Notes: a model not told the origin generated them from the sequence alone. 53,121 nt of DNA from an uncultured Butyricicoccus sp. (GCA_944384655.1 CALWUF010000053.1:1-53121), one strand, 5' to 3'. Shown: positions 25,719 through 33,894, counted from the stretch's first letter. Numbers and translations: made by a program.

Positions 25719-26159
25719 TCATCCTTCCTCCTTTCGTTGAAAGATAGGCAGGGTTTTCACTGCGATGGTGATTCGCGGGAAAACCATTGGGACAACCACT
25801 GCAACCCAGTGAAAATAAGGCAGTTTAATACCGACAATGGCCACTGCCACCAGCAGAAGCAATCGTCTGGTATACGAATTCTGCATGACCAGCTTTGCTT
25901 CCTCTGGCAAATCCCGATGGACAGCCTTCTGTACGTCCAGCGCCATGATAAAAAAATTCAAAATGGCAAAGCCTCCGCCCAAAAGGGTACCAAGCAAAAC
26001 TGTATAGTCAAACTGTCCGATAACCGCAAACACAATCATCATGATGATGCTCATCACAAAAACACCAATTGCAACATGTTTGGTTTCGTGTTTGACTGCT
26101 GGTTCAATCTTGATGTTCCTCACCACCAATCGCGTAAAATTCACCTGCGCCAAGCTCAT
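25719..26159 (-). CDS. atpI: ATP synthase subunit I-like membrane protein
   Basis: 146-residue protein with four hydrophobic segments at about 29-48, 51-73, 96-116 and 118-134. It is weakly conserved, as AtpI proteins are. Its place between atpZ and atpB and its LLGGGFAILNFFIMALD segment support the call. AtpI is thought to help assemble the c ring. It overlaps atpZ by four bases (ATGA). Confidence 0.8.
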   Translation of the reverse strand: MSLAQVNFTRLVVRNIKIEPAVKHETKHVAIGVFVMSIIMMIVFAVIGQFDYTVLLGTLLGGGFAILNFFIMALDVQKAVHRDLPEEAKLVMQNSYTRRLLLLVAVAIVGIKLPYFHWVAVVVPMVFPRITIAVKTLPIFQRKEEG

Positions 26160-26401
26160 TTCCTGTGCCGTTTCTCCTCACGCTGTTCAATCATCTTCCA
26201 TGTCTTCCAAACATTGACTGCGGCGCCGCCTAAGCCGAGCAGCAGCCCAATGACCATAATCCACAGTCCGAGATCCAGCCGATTCCGAAGCCAGCCCGCC
26301 GCATACAGGCAAAGCACAGGCGGCACAGCCACAGACAGCCCAAGTTGTGTCAGAAGCGCAAAATTTTCCACACATTCCCGCAGGATCTGATGCTTGTCCA
26401 T
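26156..26401 (-). CDS. atpZ: AtpZ/AtpI-like small membrane protein
   Basis: 81 residues with two hydrophobic segments and a basic C terminus (EEKRHRK). The layout fits the F0F1-ATPase-associated AtpZ/AtpQ family, which heads many atp operons and has been linked to ion transport or c-ring assembly. First gene of the operon, with GGGAG upstream and a consensus promoter 60 bases away. The call rests mainly on position and topology. Confidence 0.75.
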   Translation of the reverse strand: MDKHQILRECVENFALLTQLGLSVAVPPVLCLYAAGWLRNRLDLGLWIMVIGLLLGLGGAAVNVWKTWKMIEQREEKRHRK

Positions 26402-26461
26402 CCTATGCTCCCAACCCTTTCTGAAACATGCGTACCGTTTACTCTTCTTCAGGCTGCATTC

Positions 26462-26490
26462 ATTATATCAACTTGCCGTTGAAAGTTCAA
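26462..26490 (-). promoter_or_regulatory. Promoter of the ATP synthase operon
   Basis: TTGAAC (26485-26490), 17-base spacer, perfect TATAAT (26462-26467) about 60 bases before atpZ. I see no other promoter of this quality within the operon. Confidence 0.85.
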
Positions 26491-26665
26491 CCATCTTTTG
26501 TATATTTTAGTGCGCCCAACCCCATCTACCTGTCAATTTTTTATCAATCTGTACAACTCTTTCCCATAATTTATGATATACCGTGACATATTTTGACACA
26601 TTATATCGACCCATTTTCTTCCTCCAGTGTATCCTTTCCTCCGCCAAAGTATGCAAATGATCACC

Positions 26666-26702
26666 AAAAAAAATGCCGCTCCGGCAAAAAACCGAAACGG
26701 CA
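26666..26702 (-). terminator. Terminator after pyrE
   Basis: An 11-bp stem including G-U pairs (26674-26684 with 26692-26702), then eight T in the minus direction (26666-26673). It starts 14 bases after the pyrE stop codon. The 170 bases beyond it, up to the atp promoter, hold no gene. Confidence 0.85.
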
Positions 26703-26716
26703 CAAATGTTTGTGAA

Positions 26717-27379
26717 TTAGAAAACACAATATTTTTCCATATACGATTCCATCAGCGGAAGAATGGATGCATACTCCGCCTGACCCTGTAAATATTCGTG
26801 AATATCGCGGACATCAATGAGCGAATGCACCTGAATGCCAAATTGTTCGCCGACTTCCATAACAGCAGTCTTTCCGGGAGTCTGTCCCACTTCACAGCGA
26901 TTGACGGAAATAAACATATCTGTCACCTTGACGTCAGCCGCGCCATACAGCACCGGCAGCGTTTCCCGAATTGCCGTGCCTGCCGTGATAACATCCTCAA
27001 TGATGACAATGCGATCACCGTCTACAGGCGTATAGCCGACCAAACTGCCACCTTCGCCGTGATCCTTGGCTTCCTTGCGGTTGAAGAAAAACGGCTTATC
27101 AATCCCATACGTTCGCGCCAATGCGCCGGCAACCGACGTCGCCAACGGAATGCCCTTATAGGCCGGACCGAACATCGCGTCAAATTCGTCCCCGATTGTC
27201 TCTTTTACCATCGCTGCATAAAACTCGCCCAGTCTGGACGACTGCAATCCGGTTTTGTAATTGCCTGTGTTAACAAAATACGGGGTATTGCGCCCGCTCT
27301 TGGTGATAAAATCACCGAAACGCAACACCTCTGCATCCATCATAAATTCAATAAATTCCTTTTTTGCCTCTGTCAGCAT
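26717..27379 (-). CDS. pyrE: Orotate phosphoribosyltransferase
   Basis: Makes orotidine 5'-phosphate from orotate and PRPP in pyrimidine synthesis; cytosolic dimer in known members. 220 residues with the PRPP-binding motif IVIIEDVITAGTAI, the substrate segment GRNTPYFVNTGNYKTG, and the flexible loop FNRKEAKDHGEGG. Start at 27379, because AGGAAGGA lies nine bases upstream; the ATG three codons earlier abuts that site. Monocistronic, with its own promoter and terminator; no other pyr gene is nearby. Confidence 0.95.
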   Translation of the reverse strand: MLTEAKKEFIEFMMDAEVLRFGDFITKSGRNTPYFVNTGNYKTGLQSSRLGEFYAAMVKETIGDEFDAMFGPAYKGIPLATSVAGALARTYGIDKPFFFNRKEAKDHGEGGSLVGYTPVDGDRIVIIEDVITAGTAIRETLPVLYGAADVKVTDMFISVNRCEVGQTPGKTAVMEVGEQFGIQVHSLIDVRDIHEYLQGQAEYASILPLMESYMEKYCVF

Positions 27380-27412
27380 GGAAATCATTCCTTCCTGATT
27401 GATATTGCTTTC

Positions 27413-27442
27413 AGTATACCAGAAAACACCGGATGAGGACAA
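27413..27442 (-). promoter_or_regulatory. Promoter of pyrE
   Basis: TTGTCC (27437-27442), 18-base spacer, TATACT (27413-27418) preceded by TGG, so an extended -10. The leader is under 30 bases, leaving no room for a PyrR attenuator. Confidence 0.72.
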
Positions 27443-27453
27443 GTCGCTGCCAT

Positions 27454-27484
27454 AAAAAACAGCCGGCAGTTTTCCTGCCGGCTG
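27454..27484 (-). terminator. Terminator after rpiA
   Basis: Ten-bp perfect GC-rich stem (27460-27469 with 27475-27484), loop of five, then six T in the minus direction. Confidence 0.9.
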
Positions 27485-27499
27485 TGGAACCTGTGACGT

Positions 27500-28189
27500 T
27501 TACTTGTTGGGGTTCTGGATGGTCTGGATGCCATCCGGACCTGCGGAAATAATGATGTCTGTACGGTTGAGGAAAAATCCTGTCTCGAGCACGCCGAGCG
27601 TTCCTTTGAGGAATGCTTCCATAGCGGCATAATCCTTGCCAAACTTGGAGTTGGTGTACTTGGTGTCGAGGATGTAGTTATGATTGTTGGTCTCATAAAT
27701 TGAGCCATCCTGATTCATGCGCAGCACGGGCTCAAAGCCTGCCTCTTCCATTTTCTTGACAACGTGCTTGTAACCGAACGGAAGCACTTCTACCGGCAGA
27801 CCAAATGCACCGATTTCATCAACCAGCTTGGCGCTGTGGCAAACCCAAATGTTATATTTTGCACTGGATGCGACAATCTTTTCGCGGAACAGCGCGCCGC
27901 CGCCGCCCTTGATGCCGTTGAACTGCGGATCGACTTCATCGACGCCGTCAATGCAGATATCCAGCTCTGGCGCATCATTGGTATCCAGAAGCTCAATGCC
28001 AAGGCTCTTCGCCTGCTCGGTGGATGCGTCAGACGTAGAAACACACTTGATCTTCAAGCCCTCTTCCTTGACGCGCTGTCCGAGCTTTTCAATCAGATAA
28101 TATGCCGTAGAACCGGTGCCGATGCCGACCAGCATGCCGTCCTTTACATATTTCGCAGCTTCATATCCTGCCATCTGCTTTTCATTCAT
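27500..28189 (-). CDS. rpiA: Ribose-5-phosphate isomerase A
   Basis: Interconverts ribose 5-phosphate and ribulose 5-phosphate in the pentose phosphate pathway. 229 residues. Signatures: VGIGTGSTAYYLIEKL, STSDASTEQAKSLGI, the catalytic DICIDGVDEVD and IKGGGGALFREKIVA. Start at 28189, with GAGGTG upstream; the longer start at 28213 has no ribosome binding site. Adjacent to pyrE but with separate promoter and terminator; both feed nucleotide synthesis. Confidence 0.96.
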   Translation of the reverse strand: MNEKQMAGYEAAKYVKDGMLVGIGTGSTAYYLIEKLGQRVKEEGLKIKCVSTSDASTEQAKSLGIELLDTNDAPELDICIDGVDEVDPQFNGIKGGGGALFREKIVASSAKYNIWVCHSAKLVDEIGAFGLPVEVLPFGYKHVVKKMEEAGFEPVLRMNQDGSIYETNNHNYILDTKYTNSKFGKDYAAMEAFLKGTLGVLETGFFLNRTDIIISAGPDGIQTIQNPNK

Positions 28190-28250
28190 TTCGCTCACCT
28201 CATAAACAGTCAATATTTTTCAAACCAATTCCTGCTTGATTTCTCTTCTT

Positions 28251-28280
28251 ATTGTAATACACGCACATGCCAAAGCGCAA
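28251..28280 (-). promoter_or_regulatory. Probable promoter of rpiA
   Basis: TTGCGC (28275-28280), 18-base spacer, TACAAT (28251-28256), about 60 bases before the start codon. A fair rather than strong match. Confidence 0.5.
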
Positions 28281-28309
28281 TACATTTCTGTTTTTTCTGC
28301 TGCGGAACA

Positions 28310-28339
28310 TGGACATGCCTGTTCGTATCGTGCTATACT
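28310..28339 (+). promoter_or_regulatory. Promoter of the diacylglycerol-kinase-like gene
   Basis: TGGACA (28310-28315), 18-base spacer, TATACT (28334-28339) preceded by TGC (extended -10). About 40 bases before the ATG at 28380. It lies back to back with the rpiA promoter. Confidence 0.7.
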
Positions 28340-28379
28340 GTAACGACAGAGAGCGCGTACCCTATGAGGAGGGATTTGT

Positions 28380-29186
28380 ATGGAACATATTTTTCTGCTG
28401 TGCGCGCCCCAATCGCACAGCCATACCGTCAACCGGTTGGTCACACGCATCCGCATCGCAGCCGCACAAACCGGCGCGGTGTGTCTGATCCGCGAATGCC
28501 GCAATTCAGAGAATCTTACATCGGTCATCCGCCGGGATATGGCGCGCGGCGGTGTGATGCGGTTTTATGTATATGGCAGCGACGCAGAGCTATGCGCCGC
28601 TGCACGTGCTGCCCTCGGTGTCCCTAATGTGGAAATTGGGATCATCCCGGATGCGCGCGGCTGTGACTTCACGCACAACTATCCGGATGCCGATTTTTCC
28701 AACCCATTTGCACAACTGTCTGCCACCCCACAAACTGTGGATATGATCGATTGCAACCGCCAACACTTTCTCAATGCTGTTCGTATTTGTGCATCTGACA
28801 CCTCCAGCCGCACAAAAGCACTCGTTCCACCGGTATCGCTTGCTGCCGCCTGTGACGACGGATCGCTGCTTACCGGTGCGTTTGTCTTTGCCGGCGTGGG
28901 CAACGGCATGTATTCCGGCGGAAACCGCTTTTTTCATGACGCAGACCCGTCTGACGGATGGCTCAATCTCACCCTCCGGCGCAGCCCGCCGCTCCACGGT
29001 CCTTCCGCATCCGTCCACAAACGTTTCCGCCGGCTGACATGGATTCCCCATCAACCGCTGTATGTCTGCGGCGATGGTCAATCCTTCCGTGCCCAGCGAT
29101 TGTCGTTTGCTGTAATTCCCGGATGTGTGCGCATACTCATCCCGGCGGCGCGGGCACACCGCTTTCCATTCAGTTCACATGAATGA
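28380..29186 (+). CDS. Diacylglycerol/lipid kinase family protein, catalytic loops diverged
   Basis: 268 residues with the two-domain layout of the DAGK_cat/YegS lipid kinase family. GIIPDARGCDF stands in the place of the family GIIPxGTGNDF, and NGMYSGGNRFFHDADPSDGW matches the second-domain NGxxxGGG...DG signature. The nucleotide loop that should read GGDGT is GSDAE here, and the GTGN segment is ARGC. Activity is therefore uncertain. AGGAGGG lies upstream of the ATG. The 3' end overlaps the convergent ferredoxin gene by 17 bases. It could be a diverged ceramide or diacylglycerol kinase, or a non-catalytic relative. Confidence 0.68.
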   Translation: MEHIFLLCAPQSHSHTVNRLVTRIRIAAAQTGAVCLIRECRNSENLTSVIRRDMARGGVMRFYVYGSDAELCAAARAALGVPNVEIGIIPDARGCDFTHNYPDADFSNPFAQLSATPQTVDMIDCNRQHFLNAVRICASDTSSRTKALVPPVSLAAACDDGSLLTGAFVFAGVGNGMYSGGNRFFHDADPSDGWLNLTLRRSPPLHGPSASVHKRFRRLTWIPHQPLYVCGDGQSFRAQRLSFAVIPGCVRILIPAARAHRFPFSSHE

Positions 29187-29355
29187 CCATAACCGGACAA
29201 CTGTCTGCCGCTGCCTGTGCAGCTTCTTCATCCGCTGCATCCGGCTGGTGAATCACCTGCGCCAGACCATCCTCCGCCATTTCAAAAACTTCCGGACACA
29301 GTCCGGCACACTGACCGCATCCGATACAGCCATCTCTGTCGATTTCTATCTTCAT
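29170..29355 (-). CDS. Single-cluster [4Fe-4S] ferredoxin
   Basis: 61 residues, acidic. Cys10, Cys13 and Cys16 (CIGCGQC) plus a distal Cys in DSCPVMVI would bind one [4Fe-4S] cluster. Cys20 is an extra Cys near the cluster site, as in some one-cluster ferredoxins that keep a remnant disulfide. A GGAGG site precedes the ATG. It lies about 20 bases after trxA and is likely co-transcribed with it. It overlaps the end of the convergent lipid-kinase-like gene by 17 bases. Confidence 0.9.
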   Translation of the reverse strand: MKIEIDRDGCIGCGQCAGLCPEVFEMAEDGLAQVIHQPDAADEEAAQAAADSCPVMVIHVN

Positions 29356-29376
29356 ACATGTTCCTCCATATGCGTC

Positions 29377-29697
29377 TCATCTGGTTTGTTCCAGCATGCG
29401 CAGGATGTTCTCCTTACTATGCATGCCGGTCATTGTCGCCGCTGCTTTCCCTCCACGGAACAGCATCAAGGTCGGGACCGAATTGATGTGATATAATCCA
29501 GCCAGTTGTGGTTCACGGTCCACATTGATCTTACACACTTGTACGCTATCAACTTCGTCCGCAATTTCCTGCACAACTGGTTCCATCTTCCGGCATGGAC
29601 CGCACCAATCTGCCCAAAAATCTACCAGTACCGGCTTTGTTGCACGCAGTACCTGTTCTTTAAACCCATCCGTCGTCACGTCAATCGGCTGATTCAT
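29377..29697 (-). CDS. trxA: Thioredoxin
   Basis: Cytosolic dithiol-disulfide carrier, 106 residues, normal length. The active site is WADWCGPCRKM, and the cis-proline segment SVPTLMLFRGG is intact. Start at 29697 with GGAGGG six bases upstream; the ATG two codons earlier is closer to the site than is usual. No thioredoxin reductase gene is in the window. The partner gene is the ferredoxin, so electrons may come from a ferredoxin-linked reductase elsewhere (inference). A short imperfect palindrome (about 29711-29733) lies just upstream of the ribosome binding site. Confidence 0.95.
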   Translation of the reverse strand: MNQPIDVTTDGFKEQVLRATKPVLVDFWADWCGPCRKMEPVVQEIADEVDSVQVCKINVDREPQLAGLYHINSVPTLMLFRGGKAAATMTGMHSKENILRMLEQTR

Positions 29698-29842
29698 CGC
29701 CATCCCTCCTCTGTCTGCCACTTGGCAGGCAGTCTTAGTTTCCCCATTTTTGCTCCCACTATCCCCAATCGACAGCCTCGCCGGGAATCTTTGATATTTT
29801 TTTCGTTTTTTTCACATTCTATACCCCATTCACATACACCTG

Positions 29843-29851
29843 TGATATAAT
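29843..29851 (+). promoter_or_regulatory. Promoter of the sodium symporter gene
   Basis: Extended -10 TGATATAAT with a perfect TATAAT at 29846-29851. No convincing -35 lies 16-18 bases upstream. Transcription should begin near 29858. Confidence 0.65.
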
Positions 29852-29857
29852 AGACAA

Positions 29858-29972
29858 GACCTTTGCCCAATCCGGTGATGTTGTCTCACAAATACCGGGG
29901 GCTTTTGAAATTTTTACCGTACAGCATATGTTGCGGTATTTTTTGTACGGAATTTTAGGAGGTAAAATTTTT
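29858..29972 (+). promoter_or_regulatory. Structured leader with attenuator-like hairpins
   Basis: About 115 bases of leader. Hairpin 1: CCGGT (29872-29876) with ACCGG (29894-29898), and GCCC (29865-29868) with GGGC (29899-29902). Hairpin 2: TACCGTA (29915-29921) with TGCGGTA (29932-29938), followed by six T, a terminator shape. The 5' arm of hairpin 2 can instead pair CCGTAC (29917-29922) with GTACGG (29945-29950) next to the ribosome binding site. TACCG also occurs at 29893-29897 and could capture CGGTA. A 26-codon frame (29878-29958) with a poor ribosome binding site overlaps all of this. The class of regulator is not recognised. Confidence 0.5.
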
Positions 29973-31328
29973 ATGAGTAAAAAACGCAGCAGCTTTTCCA
30001 GCCGCATCGGTTTTGTCCTGGCGGCGGCCGGATCTGCCGTCGGTCTCGGGAATCTATGGCGGTTTCCGTATCTCGCAGCCCAATATGGCGGCGGCACATT
30101 CCTCGTCATCTATTTGATCCTGGTCATCACCTTTGGCTATTCACTGATGACAGCAGAAGTTACGCTGGGACGCAAAACCCGTTTGAGTGCCATCGGCGCT
30201 TATGGCAAAGTGGACAAACGCTTTAATTTTATCGGTCTGTTGTCCTGTCTTGTTCCGATTATTATCACACCATATTACTGCGTCATCGGCGGCTGGATCC
30301 TCAAGTATCTCGGCGTATTTATCCAATCCGGTGCAGAAACCGCGGCAATGGACAATTATTTTACCGATTTTATTGCCAGTCCATATCAACCGTATGTACT
30401 TATGGTCATCTATTTGACCATCACGGCAGTCATTGTCTCGTTCGGCGTCAAACGCGGCGTTGAAAGCGCCAGCCGCATCATGATGCCGTTATTGGTCGCA
30501 CTGTCCATTGCCATTTCCATTTATTCCATGACGCGTCCAGGCGCATGGGAAGGCGTCAAATACTACCTTACCCCGCATTTCTCCGATGTTTCGTTGAACA
30601 CACTGCTCGGCGCGCTCGGACAGATGTTCTTCTCGATGTCGCTGGCCATGGGCATTATGATTACCTATGGCTCATACATGATGGATGATACCGACATTGA
30701 AAAGTCGGTGTCTCAAATCGAACTGTTCGACACCGGTATTGCTTTTCTCGCCGGTCTGATGATTATCCCGGCCGTCTTCGCCTTTTCCGGCGGCAATGAG
30801 GATGCGCTCAATACAGGTCCGGGTCTCATGTTCGTCACCATGCCGAAGGTCTTCGCAAGCATGAACTTTGGCACAGTCATCGGCGTGGCATTTTTTGTAC
30901 TCGTATTTTTCGCGGCGCTCACGTCAAGTATCTCGCTGTATGAAACCGTCGTCTCCATTTTCTGCGACAAGTTCCATATTTCACGCAAGATCTCCTGCCT
31001 TGTTACCTATATCCTGTGCCTTGTGCTCGGACTGCTCAGCGCACTCGGCTATGGCACATTGTCGGGCATCACTCCACTCGGCATGAGCTTCCTTGATTTC
31101 TTTGACTTCATTTCCAACAGTATCCTTATGCCGCTGGTTGCCCTGTTGACCTGCATCTTCCTCGGCTGGATTGTTGGGCTGGACACCATCACAGACGAGG
31201 TCAAGAAAAACTCTGCATTCAAACGCGAAAAAATGTTTCGCGTGATGATTCGCTGGATCGCTCCCATTTTTCTCATTGCAATCCTGATCAGCTCAGTTCT
31301 CAACACCCTCGGTATCATCAGCATTTGA
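29973..31328 (+). CDS. Neurotransmitter:sodium symporter (SNF/NSS) family transporter
   Basis: Sodium-coupled uptake of amino acids or related amines by a LeuT-fold carrier; 451 residues with about 11 membrane segments, typical of the shorter bacterial members. The first segment carries the sodium- and substrate-binding signature AAAGSAVGLGNLWRFPYLAA. Start at 29973 with AGGAGGT ten bases upstream; an earlier ATG at 29928 lies inside the terminator hairpin and lacks a ribosome binding site. It depends on the same sodium gradient that the ATP synthase may use. The substrate is unknown; tryptophan, methionine/alanine and other amino acids occur in the family. Confidence 0.92.
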   Translation: MSKKRSSFSSRIGFVLAAAGSAVGLGNLWRFPYLAAQYGGGTFLVIYLILVITFGYSLMTAEVTLGRKTRLSAIGAYGKVDKRFNFIGLLSCLVPIIITPYYCVIGGWILKYLGVFIQSGAETAAMDNYFTDFIASPYQPYVLMVIYLTITAVIVSFGVKRGVESASRIMMPLLVALSIAISIYSMTRPGAWEGVKYYLTPHFSDVSLNTLLGALGQMFFSMSLAMGIMITYGSYMMDDTDIEKSVSQIELFDTGIAFLAGLMIIPAVFAFSGGNEDALNTGPGLMFVTMPKVFASMNFGTVIGVAFFVLVFFAALTSSISLYETVVSIFCDKFHISRKISCLVTYILCLVLGLLSALGYGTLSGITPLGMSFLDFFDFISNSILMPLVALLTCIFLGWIVGLDTITDEVKKNSAFKREKMFRVMIRWIAPIFLIAILISSVLNTLGIISI

Positions 31329-31351
31329 TTCCGTCTGTTTCAACACAGTAT

Positions 31352-31382
31352 AAAAGCCGCTCCCTCTCCCGGAGCGGCTTTT
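31352..31382. terminator. Bidirectional terminator between the symporter and CDP-glycerol transferase genes
   Basis: A 12-bp perfect stem (31352-31363 with 31371-31382) whose outer four pairs are A-T on both sides, so either strand ends in a T-run. It serves the two converging genes. Confidence 0.85.
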
Positions 31383-31442
31383 GCCTGTTCATCACATATC
31401 ATCACATCCGTTCGGGAACAGATGCTTTGCCTGAGCTGTGTT

Positions 31443-32591
31443 TTATGATGGATTTCCTCTCACCCGTTGCAAAATCCAATCGGCACAGCGCGCGCATGCT
31501 TTGCCATCGATGCAAAATCCCATTGCATCAAAGAATGCTGCGCAGTCATGCCGATAGGCAGCTTCATCGAACGCTGTAATATGCTGTATCATTTCCTCGT
31601 TGGATTTTGCCAACGGAAACGGTGTATCATCGATCGGGAAATAAAAATTCCGGTCGTTTTTATATGCATCGATGTCCGTAGCAAACTGGAAGCATGGGCG
31701 GCGTGTGAGGGCGAAGTCAAACATCAGCGACGAATAATCCGTGATCACCGCGTCACACGCGGATAATAACAACTGCATATCGTCAAATGCCGTCGCATCA
31801 AAGGTCGTCTCATTGTCAAATTGCAAATCCTTTGCGCGCTGCATGACATGCGGATGCAAGCGCACCAGTGCAATCCATTTCCCGCCAAACCGCTTCTCAC
31901 ATGCGGCACAAACCGCAGCATAGTCCAGACTGTACGCATCCAGCGAACCATCCGCACGGAAGGTCGGTGCATACATCACCAACTTACATCCCGTTGGCAA
32001 CTGCAATGCGCGGCAGACTTTTTGCTTTGCATCCTTCGGCGGATGTACAAGGATGTCATTGCGGGGTGCACCGTACTGTTCAACCGAACCGTCATACCAG
32101 AACGACTTCTGATAAATTTCCGTCATAAATGTACTGTCGGAAATAATGGCATCGATCTGTGCGGAATCGCGCCGTGCATATGTCTCATAGGAATCATTGT
32201 CTGATGTATTCAACTTATCTGCCACATCGCGCTCAATGCGCTTGAGTGCAAATCCATGCCACGTCTGCATATAATACTGTCCGGGTTTTTTGCGGCGTGC
32301 GCCTTTGCGGCAGTTATCCACCCAGACGCGCGCGGTGCATAGCTCGCGGATTGCCGCTGCTGTGCCATATTTCACCACGCGAATGCCTTCCGGCGTGCCT
32401 GCCCGGTCCGGATCGTTCGCCAACCACACCAGATCCAAATCCTCGTTCCGTTTGAGCAATTCATCAGCAATCGCCTTTGGATTGTCTGAATACCCGCGTC
32501 CATAATAGCTGGTAAAAACGATTTTATTGCGCTTGACCGGCAGGACACTGCACAGCGCCCATGCCAGACCTTTTTGAAATTTATTGGGCAT
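31443..32591 (-). CDS. CDP-glycerol:glycerophosphate glycerophosphotransferase (TagB/TagF-like)
   Basis: Transfers glycerol-phosphate units from CDP-glycerol to a lipid-linked polymer; cytosolic face of the membrane. 382 residues, covering the Glyphos_transf domain without the N-terminal extension of TagF. Signatures: QTWHGFALKRI, YGAPRNDILV, MYAPTFRADGS, LVRLHPHV and VITDYSSLMFDFAL. These hold the two catalytic His-containing loops. It starts four bases after the flippase stop codon with AGGAGG upstream; last gene of a three-gene operon for a teichoic-acid-like or glycerol-phosphate-decorated polysaccharide. It could be a priming (TagB-like) or polymerising enzyme. Confidence 0.9.
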   Translation of the reverse strand: MPNKFQKGLAWALCSVLPVKRNKIVFTSYYGRGYSDNPKAIADELLKRNEDLDLVWLANDPDRAGTPEGIRVVKYGTAAAIRELCTARVWVDNCRKGARRKKPGQYYMQTWHGFALKRIERDVADKLNTSDNDSYETYARRDSAQIDAIISDSTFMTEIYQKSFWYDGSVEQYGAPRNDILVHPPKDAKQKVCRALQLPTGCKLVMYAPTFRADGSLDAYSLDYAAVCAACEKRFGGKWIALVRLHPHVMQRAKDLQFDNETTFDATAFDDMQLLLSACDAVITDYSSLMFDFALTRRPCFQFATDIDAYKNDRNFYFPIDDTPFPLAKSNEEMIQHITAFDEAAYRHDCAAFFDAMGFCIDGKACARCADWILQRVRGNPS

Positions 32592-32595
32592 GTGC

Positions 32596-33867
32596 TCAGT
32601 CCTCCTGTTCTACGTGCAACAATGCACGGTTTCTCCAGATCACAACGATACGGAACACCAAAATGGCAGTTTCCGCAACCGATACCATCGCACCGAGTGT
32701 GACCATATTCATATTGCCGGTAAAATACAGCACAATCAGATTGAATACGTGCAGCGCAGAGCCAAAAACAACCGAATAATTGGCATACTGGGACAATCCC
32801 ATTGCACTGAGTGTCGGAAAACCCAAAATATAGCTCGGCAGGATGACAATGACAACCGGCAGCATGGCACGCAGCACCGGCGCCGCATCACCATATTCTG
32901 CGCCGAATACGATTTCACACAGCGGACGTGCAAAAATAAATACAATGGCACAGCCGGCGATGATCACGGGCATAACCACTTTTAAAATACGCCAGACCAA
33001 CTTGAAATCACGATTTTTGGTCATATATGGGTACATGCTGTCAGAAATTGGGGATAGCCCATTTTTTGCTGTGGTCACCAGCTTATCCGCCAGCGAGTAA
33101 TATCCAATGGACGAACCCGCTGAAATAATACTCAAAATAACCGTATTGCTCGCAGTATACACCGAGGTTGCAATGCGTGAATAAAAGAATGTACTGGACC
33201 GGCGGAAGCTGTCCCAAACTTCCCGCGCTGTACATTTGACAAATCGAATGTCCATCTGGCGGTACAGGTGCAGATATACACCCAACAGCGCCGCGCCATT
33301 GCCAATGATATTCAAAATCGGGATCACGCAATATTGTTCCGGCTGTTTGAGCAGCAGTACAATCATCACGGTGAAAAATGCCTTGATGGCGACCGTGCGC
33401 ACCGTAATCGCCGTCATTTGCTCCAGACCGCGGTACAAATAATCCGGAATCATGGAATTGATTGCCGTGGCAATTAAAAACAGCAGATAAAAGGTGCGAT
33501 CTTCCCGCCAGGATGGCAGGAGCTCACACAATGCCAGCAGCACGATCACCGACGCAATGGTCAGAAAGATTTTGTCGATGGTAACTGCCGTCAAAATTTT
33601 GGACACCTTATTTCTGTCCTCACGGTTGCGGGAAACATCTTCTGTCGCACTGAGCAAAAAACCGAAATCGATGACCAACTGGAAATAAACCATAATGGCT
33701 GTCGCAACGCCCAGTTTGCCATAATAGGTCGGACCGAGCACACGGGTTTCATAGGGGACAACAATAAAGCTGAGCAGATATGTCGAAAACTGCATGATAT
33801 ACAGCATGACAGTATTTTTTAACAGCACGCCTTTTTTGGAACGGAGTGCCTCTTTATTGAACTTCAA
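32596..33867 (-). CDS. Wzx-type oligosaccharide flippase
   Basis: Polysaccharide transporter of the MOP superfamily, 423 residues with about 12 to 14 membrane segments. It should move an undecaprenyl-linked oligosaccharide across the membrane. The N terminus KNTVMLYIMQFSTYLLSFIV and the VPYETRVLGPTYYGKLGVA segment are typical. The start is TTG at 33867, with AAAGGA about ten bases upstream; the next ATG would remove the first membrane helix. It lies between the glycosyltransferase and the CDP-glycerol transferase genes. Confidence 0.88.
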   Translation of the reverse strand: MKFNKEALRSKKGVLLKNTVMLYIMQFSTYLLSFIVVPYETRVLGPTYYGKLGVATAIMVYFQLVIDFGFLLSATEDVSRNREDRNKVSKILTAVTIDKIFLTIASVIVLLALCELLPSWREDRTFYLLFLIATAINSMIPDYLYRGLEQMTAITVRTVAIKAFFTVMIVLLLKQPEQYCVIPILNIIGNGAALLGVYLHLYRQMDIRFVKCTAREVWDSFRRSSTFFYSRIATSVYTASNTVILSIISAGSSIGYYSLADKLVTTAKNGLSPISDSMYPYMTKNRDFKLVWRILKVVMPVIIAGCAIVFIFARPLCEIVFGAEYGDAAPVLRAMLPVVIVILPSYILGFPTLSAMGLSQYANYSVVFGSALHVFNLIVLYFTGNMNMVTLGAMVSVAETAILVFRIVVIWRNRALLHVEQED

Positions 33868-33894
33868 AACAGGAAATCCTTTCTTTTTTTCTCA

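Noticed and set aside
26533..26727. 64-codon minus-strand frame between pyrE and the atp promoter
   Set aside because: It runs through the pyrE terminator hairpin and its T-run, and lacks a ribosome binding site.
29852..29886. Possible pseudoknot between AGACAA (29852-29857) and TTGTCT (29881-29886) in the symporter leader
   Set aside because: AGACAA lies directly after the -10 box and before the likely transcription start near 29858, so it would not be in the RNA.
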